Positions 21,646 through 23,634 of a stretch of DNA of 23,634 nt are shown one piece after another. Numbering within the stretch: the stretch's first letter is position 1; every line of letters begins with the position of its first letter. The notes under the pieces were generated by a model, which saw only the letters and a list, made by a program, of their open reading frames with translations, ran no database searches and was not told the origin of the DNA. This stretch comes from JAABTH01 sp964492615 (GTDB taxonomy: Bacteria > Bacillota > Dethiobacteria > DTU022), in assembly GCA_964492615.1 (NCBI GenBank), contig CAZBKZ010000037.1, positions 1 to 23,634 of the forward strand. The letters are read 5' to 3'. A program made the translations under genes and the position numbers.

Positions 21646-21870
21646 ATGCCTACCGTAAAGATGAGCTCAAAAAACCAGGTAGTTATCCCTCTAGATGCAA
21701 GGCAAAGATTAAACCTTAAACCGGGTGACAGGTTAAAAGTTTTAATCAAAGGCGAATCAATTTGCCTGGTGAAAGAACCTGATAGTTACGTGGAAAAACT
21801 TTATGGCTCCGCTAAAGATATCTATAGCGGTAATTACCTGGTTGCGGAAAGGGAGAGCTGGGAGAAGTGA
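21646..21870 (+). CDS. AbrB/SpoVT-family antitoxin (VapB-like)
   Basis: A 74-residue protein with a swapped-hairpin AbrB DNA-binding domain in residues 1-45 (MSSKNQVVIPLDARQRLNLKPGDRLKVLIKG) and a short C-terminal tail that in this family wraps the PIN toxin. It should bind its own promoter and neutralise the toxin encoded next. SD AAAGGGTG (21631-21638) precedes the ATG. Its stop overlaps the toxin GTG (GTGA). Confidence 0.9.
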   Translation: MPTVKMSSKNQVVIPLDARQRLNLKPGDRLKVLIKGESICLVKEPDSYVEKLYGSAKDIYSGNYLVAERESWEK

Positions 21871-22298
21871 GACCTGTCTTTCCACAAAAAAAAGTATTTT
21901 TAGACACCTGCATCTTAATCTACTTTCTTGAAAATCACAAAGATTTTGGCCAGCCGGCAAAAAAGATTTTTGAACAAATTGAAGAAGGTCTGGTTCAGGC
22001 TGAAATGTCAGTGTTAACCATGACAGAACTGCTAACCGGGCCATACCGGACAAAAGATGATCTGTTAACTCTTGAATACCATGCCCTGCTTTACTATTTT
22101 CCAAATTTAAAAATTATTGATATTAACCTGGATATAGCAGTTGAAGCAGCCAGAATTCGAGCCTTGTATAGTTATGCTGTTCCTGATACCCTTTTACTTG
22201 CCTCAGCATTGTATAGAGAGTCAAAAGTTTTTATTACCGAAAATCAAAAGCTGTTTAATTTTCCTGAGCTAAATGTATCTAATTTAAGTCAGTTCTGA
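21867..22298 (+). CDS. PIN-domain ribonuclease toxin (VapC-like)
   Basis: A 143-residue PIN domain with acidic residues for metal binding: D13 (FLDTC), E54 (MTELL), D107 (PDTLLLASAL) and, at the fourth site, TEN (124-126) where TND is most common, so E125 probably serves. PIN toxins are Mg-dependent RNases, often cutting tRNA or rRNA. GTG start overlapping the antitoxin stop. truA follows after only 16 bases with no terminator between. Confidence 0.9.
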   Translation: MRPVFPQKKVFLDTCILIYFLENHKDFGQPAKKIFEQIEEGLVQAEMSVLTMTELLTGPYRTKDDLLTLEYHALLYYFPNLKIIDINLDIAVEAARIRALYSYAVPDTLLLASALYRESKVFITENQKLFNFPELNVSNLSQF

Positions 22299-22314
22299 TT
22301 ATAAGGAGTTACAG

Positions 22315-23061
22315 ATGAACAATACAGTAATTAAAATCAGTTACGACGGCACCGCCTACAGTGGCTTCCAGATTCAGGCCAATGCAAACACTGTTCAGGC
22401 AGAGCTTGAGCGGGCGTTGGCGATAATCTACAAGGAACCGGTGCGTATAAACGGGGCCGGACGCACTGATACAGGCGTCCATGCCCGCGGACAGGTAGCC
22501 AATTTTAACGCGCCTTTCAGTATCGATAGTGATAAACTGCCTCATGCTTTAAACTGCCTGTTGCCGGCCGATATTGTTGTCACCTCGGCTTATGAGGCTG
22601 AGGATAGCTTTCATGCTCGTTTCGATGCCAGGGGAAAACTGTACAGCTATTACATTGACAGGGCGCTGCACCCGCAGGTCTTAAAGCGGCTTTACAGCTG
22701 GCATATGCCGGAGCCTCTAAATCTCGAATCACTTGAAGCTGCGGCAAGAGTTTTTGAAGGAACTCACGATTTCAAGGCATTTCAGGCAGCGGGCAATACA
22801 ATAACCGATACTGTCCGGACAATTGATTATGTGCATGTTATAAATAGTCCGGAAGAACAGCTTTTAACAATAACGTTTAAGGGTGGCGGTTTTCTCTACC
22901 GGATGGTTCGCTTGATCACCGGAACCCTGGTCAGGGTCGGGCGTAATAAGTTAACTGTTGATGACGCAACAGAAGCTTTAAAAGGGCAAAAAAAGCTTGC
23001 TGTTGGGCCAACAGCACCTGCCCACGGACTCTGCCTGGAATATATTGTATATGATCAATAG
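22315..23061 (+). CDS. truA: tRNA pseudouridine(38-40) synthase TruA
   Basis: A 248-residue TruA. The catalytic aspartate is D52 in GAGRTDTGVHARGQVANF; KISYDGTAYSGFQIQ, LYSYYIDR, HDFKAFQAAG and FLYRMVRLITGTLVRVG are other family marks. It converts U38, U39 and U40 in the tRNA anticodon arm to pseudouridine. AAGGAG at 22302-22307 is the SD. In related genomes it directly follows ecfT; here the accessory block separates them. Confidence 0.97.
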   Translation: MNNTVIKISYDGTAYSGFQIQANANTVQAELERALAIIYKEPVRINGAGRTDTGVHARGQVANFNAPFSIDSDKLPHALNCLLPADIVVTSAYEAEDSFHARFDARGKLYSYYIDRALHPQVLKRLYSWHMPEPLNLESLEAAARVFEGTHDFKAFQAAGNTITDTVRTIDYVHVINSPEEQLLTITFKGGGFLYRMVRLITGTLVRVGRNKLTVDDATEALKGQKKLAVGPTAPAHGLCLEYIVYDQ

Positions 23062-23193
23062 TATATTTTTATAAATAAATCCTGACAGAGCATTTATGTT
23101 GAAAAATCAACTTTAACCAGCTTGACAGGGGCGGTCTTGTATATTAAAATGTAGTTTGTGGCTTTATGGAAGAGTTTAAAGGAGAGGGTATAG
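23062..23193 (+). other. Intergenic region before rplM
   Basis: AT-rich gap of 132 bases. GTTGA (23098-23102) and TCAAC (23107-23111) form only a 5-bp stem, too weak to call a terminator for truA. The rplM promoter and SD (GGAGAGGG, 23181-23188) fill the rest. Confidence 0.4.
23122..23150 (+). promoter_or_regulatory. Sigma-A promoter of rplM
   Basis: TTGACA (23122-23127), a 17-base spacer, then TAAAAT (23145-23150): a perfect -35 and a 5-of-6 -10 at ideal spacing. Transcription would start near 23157, giving a leader of about 37 bases. It is the best vegetative promoter in the window and separates rplM from truA. Confidence 0.85.
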
Positions 23194-23634
23194 ATGCGCA
23201 CCACATATATGGCGAAACCCCAGGATATTAAACGGAGCTGGTATGTTATAGATGCTGCCGGACGCCCCCTGGGCAAAGTCGCAACTGAGGCGGCCCGAAT
23301 ATTAAGAGGTAAACATAAACCTGAGTTTACACCGCATATTGATACGGGCGATCATGTTATAATTATTAATGCAAAAGATGTAGTTCTTACAGGACGCAAA
23401 CTGGAACAGAAATTCTTTTACCGCCATTCGGGATTTCCCGGTGGATTAAAAAAGATTAATTATGGAACTATGCTTGAAAAGCAGCCAGAGAAGATTTTAT
23501 ATCATGCCGTTCGCGGGATGTTACCTCACAATCGTCTCGGGCGGGCTATGTTAAAAAAATTACGCGTTTACAAGGACGGCCAGCATTCTCAACAGGCGCA
23601 GCAGCCGCAGCCCTGGCAGGAAAGGTCGTTACAA
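23194..23634 (+). CDS. rplM: 50S ribosomal protein L13 (3' end beyond window)
   Basis: The open frame runs 147 codons to the window edge without a stop. It has the L13 features WYVIDAAGRPLGKVATEAARILRGK, PHIDTGDHVIIINAKDVVLTG, FYRHSGFPGGLK and AVRGMLPHNRLGRAMLKKLRVYKDG. L13 is an early 50S assembly protein. The usual length is about 143-150, so little is missing. rpsI would be expected next. Confidence 0.96.
   Translation, partial: MRTTYMAKPQDIKRSWYVIDAAGRPLGKVATEAARILRGKHKPEFTPHIDTGDHVIIINAKDVVLTGRKLEQKFFYRHSGFPGGLKKINYGTMLEKQPEKILYHAVRGMLPHNRLGRAMLKKLRVYKDGQHSQQAQQPQPWQERSLQ

Overview
The window is a long stretch of the ribosomal-protein super-operon (S10-spc-alpha type) of a Bacillota (Firmicutes) bacterium, most likely of the class Clostridia or a close relative. 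The reasons are the gene order, a KOW-domain gene between map and infA, rpsD between rpsK and rpoA, a group II ECF transporter module after rplQ, the zinc-binding forms of S4, S14 and L36, frequent TTG/GTG starts with strong AGGAGG Shine-Dalgarno (SD) sites, and a c-di-GMP-II riboswitch, a class known mainly from Clostridia. The species cannot be named from this sequence.

Region 1 (1-11689, all + strand) is densely packed housekeeping: the 3' end of rpsS, then rplV, rpsC, rplP, rpmC, rpsQ, rplN, rplX, rplE, rpsN, rpsH, rplF, rplR, rpsE, rpmD, rplO, secY, map, a KOW-domain gene, infA, rpmJ, rpsM, rpsK, rpsD, rpoA and rplQ. The adenylate kinase gene adk, usually between secY and map, is absent here. 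Hairpins occur in three of the few gaps (rpsQ-rplN, rpmJ-rpsM, rpsD-rpoA); the first and last lie next to or over SD sites.

Region 2 (11690-14185, +) is ecfA1-ecfA2-ecfT, the energising module of an ECF vitamin/metal transporter. The genes overlap and no S component is present.

Region 3 (14186-22314) is an accessory block between ecfT and truA, genes that are usually adjacent in this phylum. It holds a 12-TM membrane protein with a C-terminal LuxR helix-turn-helix and then a c-di-GMP-II riboswitch controlling a 1432-residue secreted or surface protein (signal peptide, Ser/Asp/Glu-rich linker, beta domain, two tandem GLUG-repeat modules, BACON-like domain, three InlB-like repeats, unrecognised helical C-terminus). 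These are followed by a convergent mntA-hepT type VII toxin-antitoxin pair on the - strand and by an AbrB/PIN (VapBC-like) pair on the + strand. The most interesting signal is the riboswitch with its apparent SD-sequestering switch, which would make production of a very large adhesin-like protein depend on c-di-GMP.

Region 4 (22315-23634, +) returns to housekeeping with truA, then a near-consensus sigma-A promoter driving rplM, which is cut by the window end. No tRNA, rRNA, CRISPR array or insertion sequence was seen.
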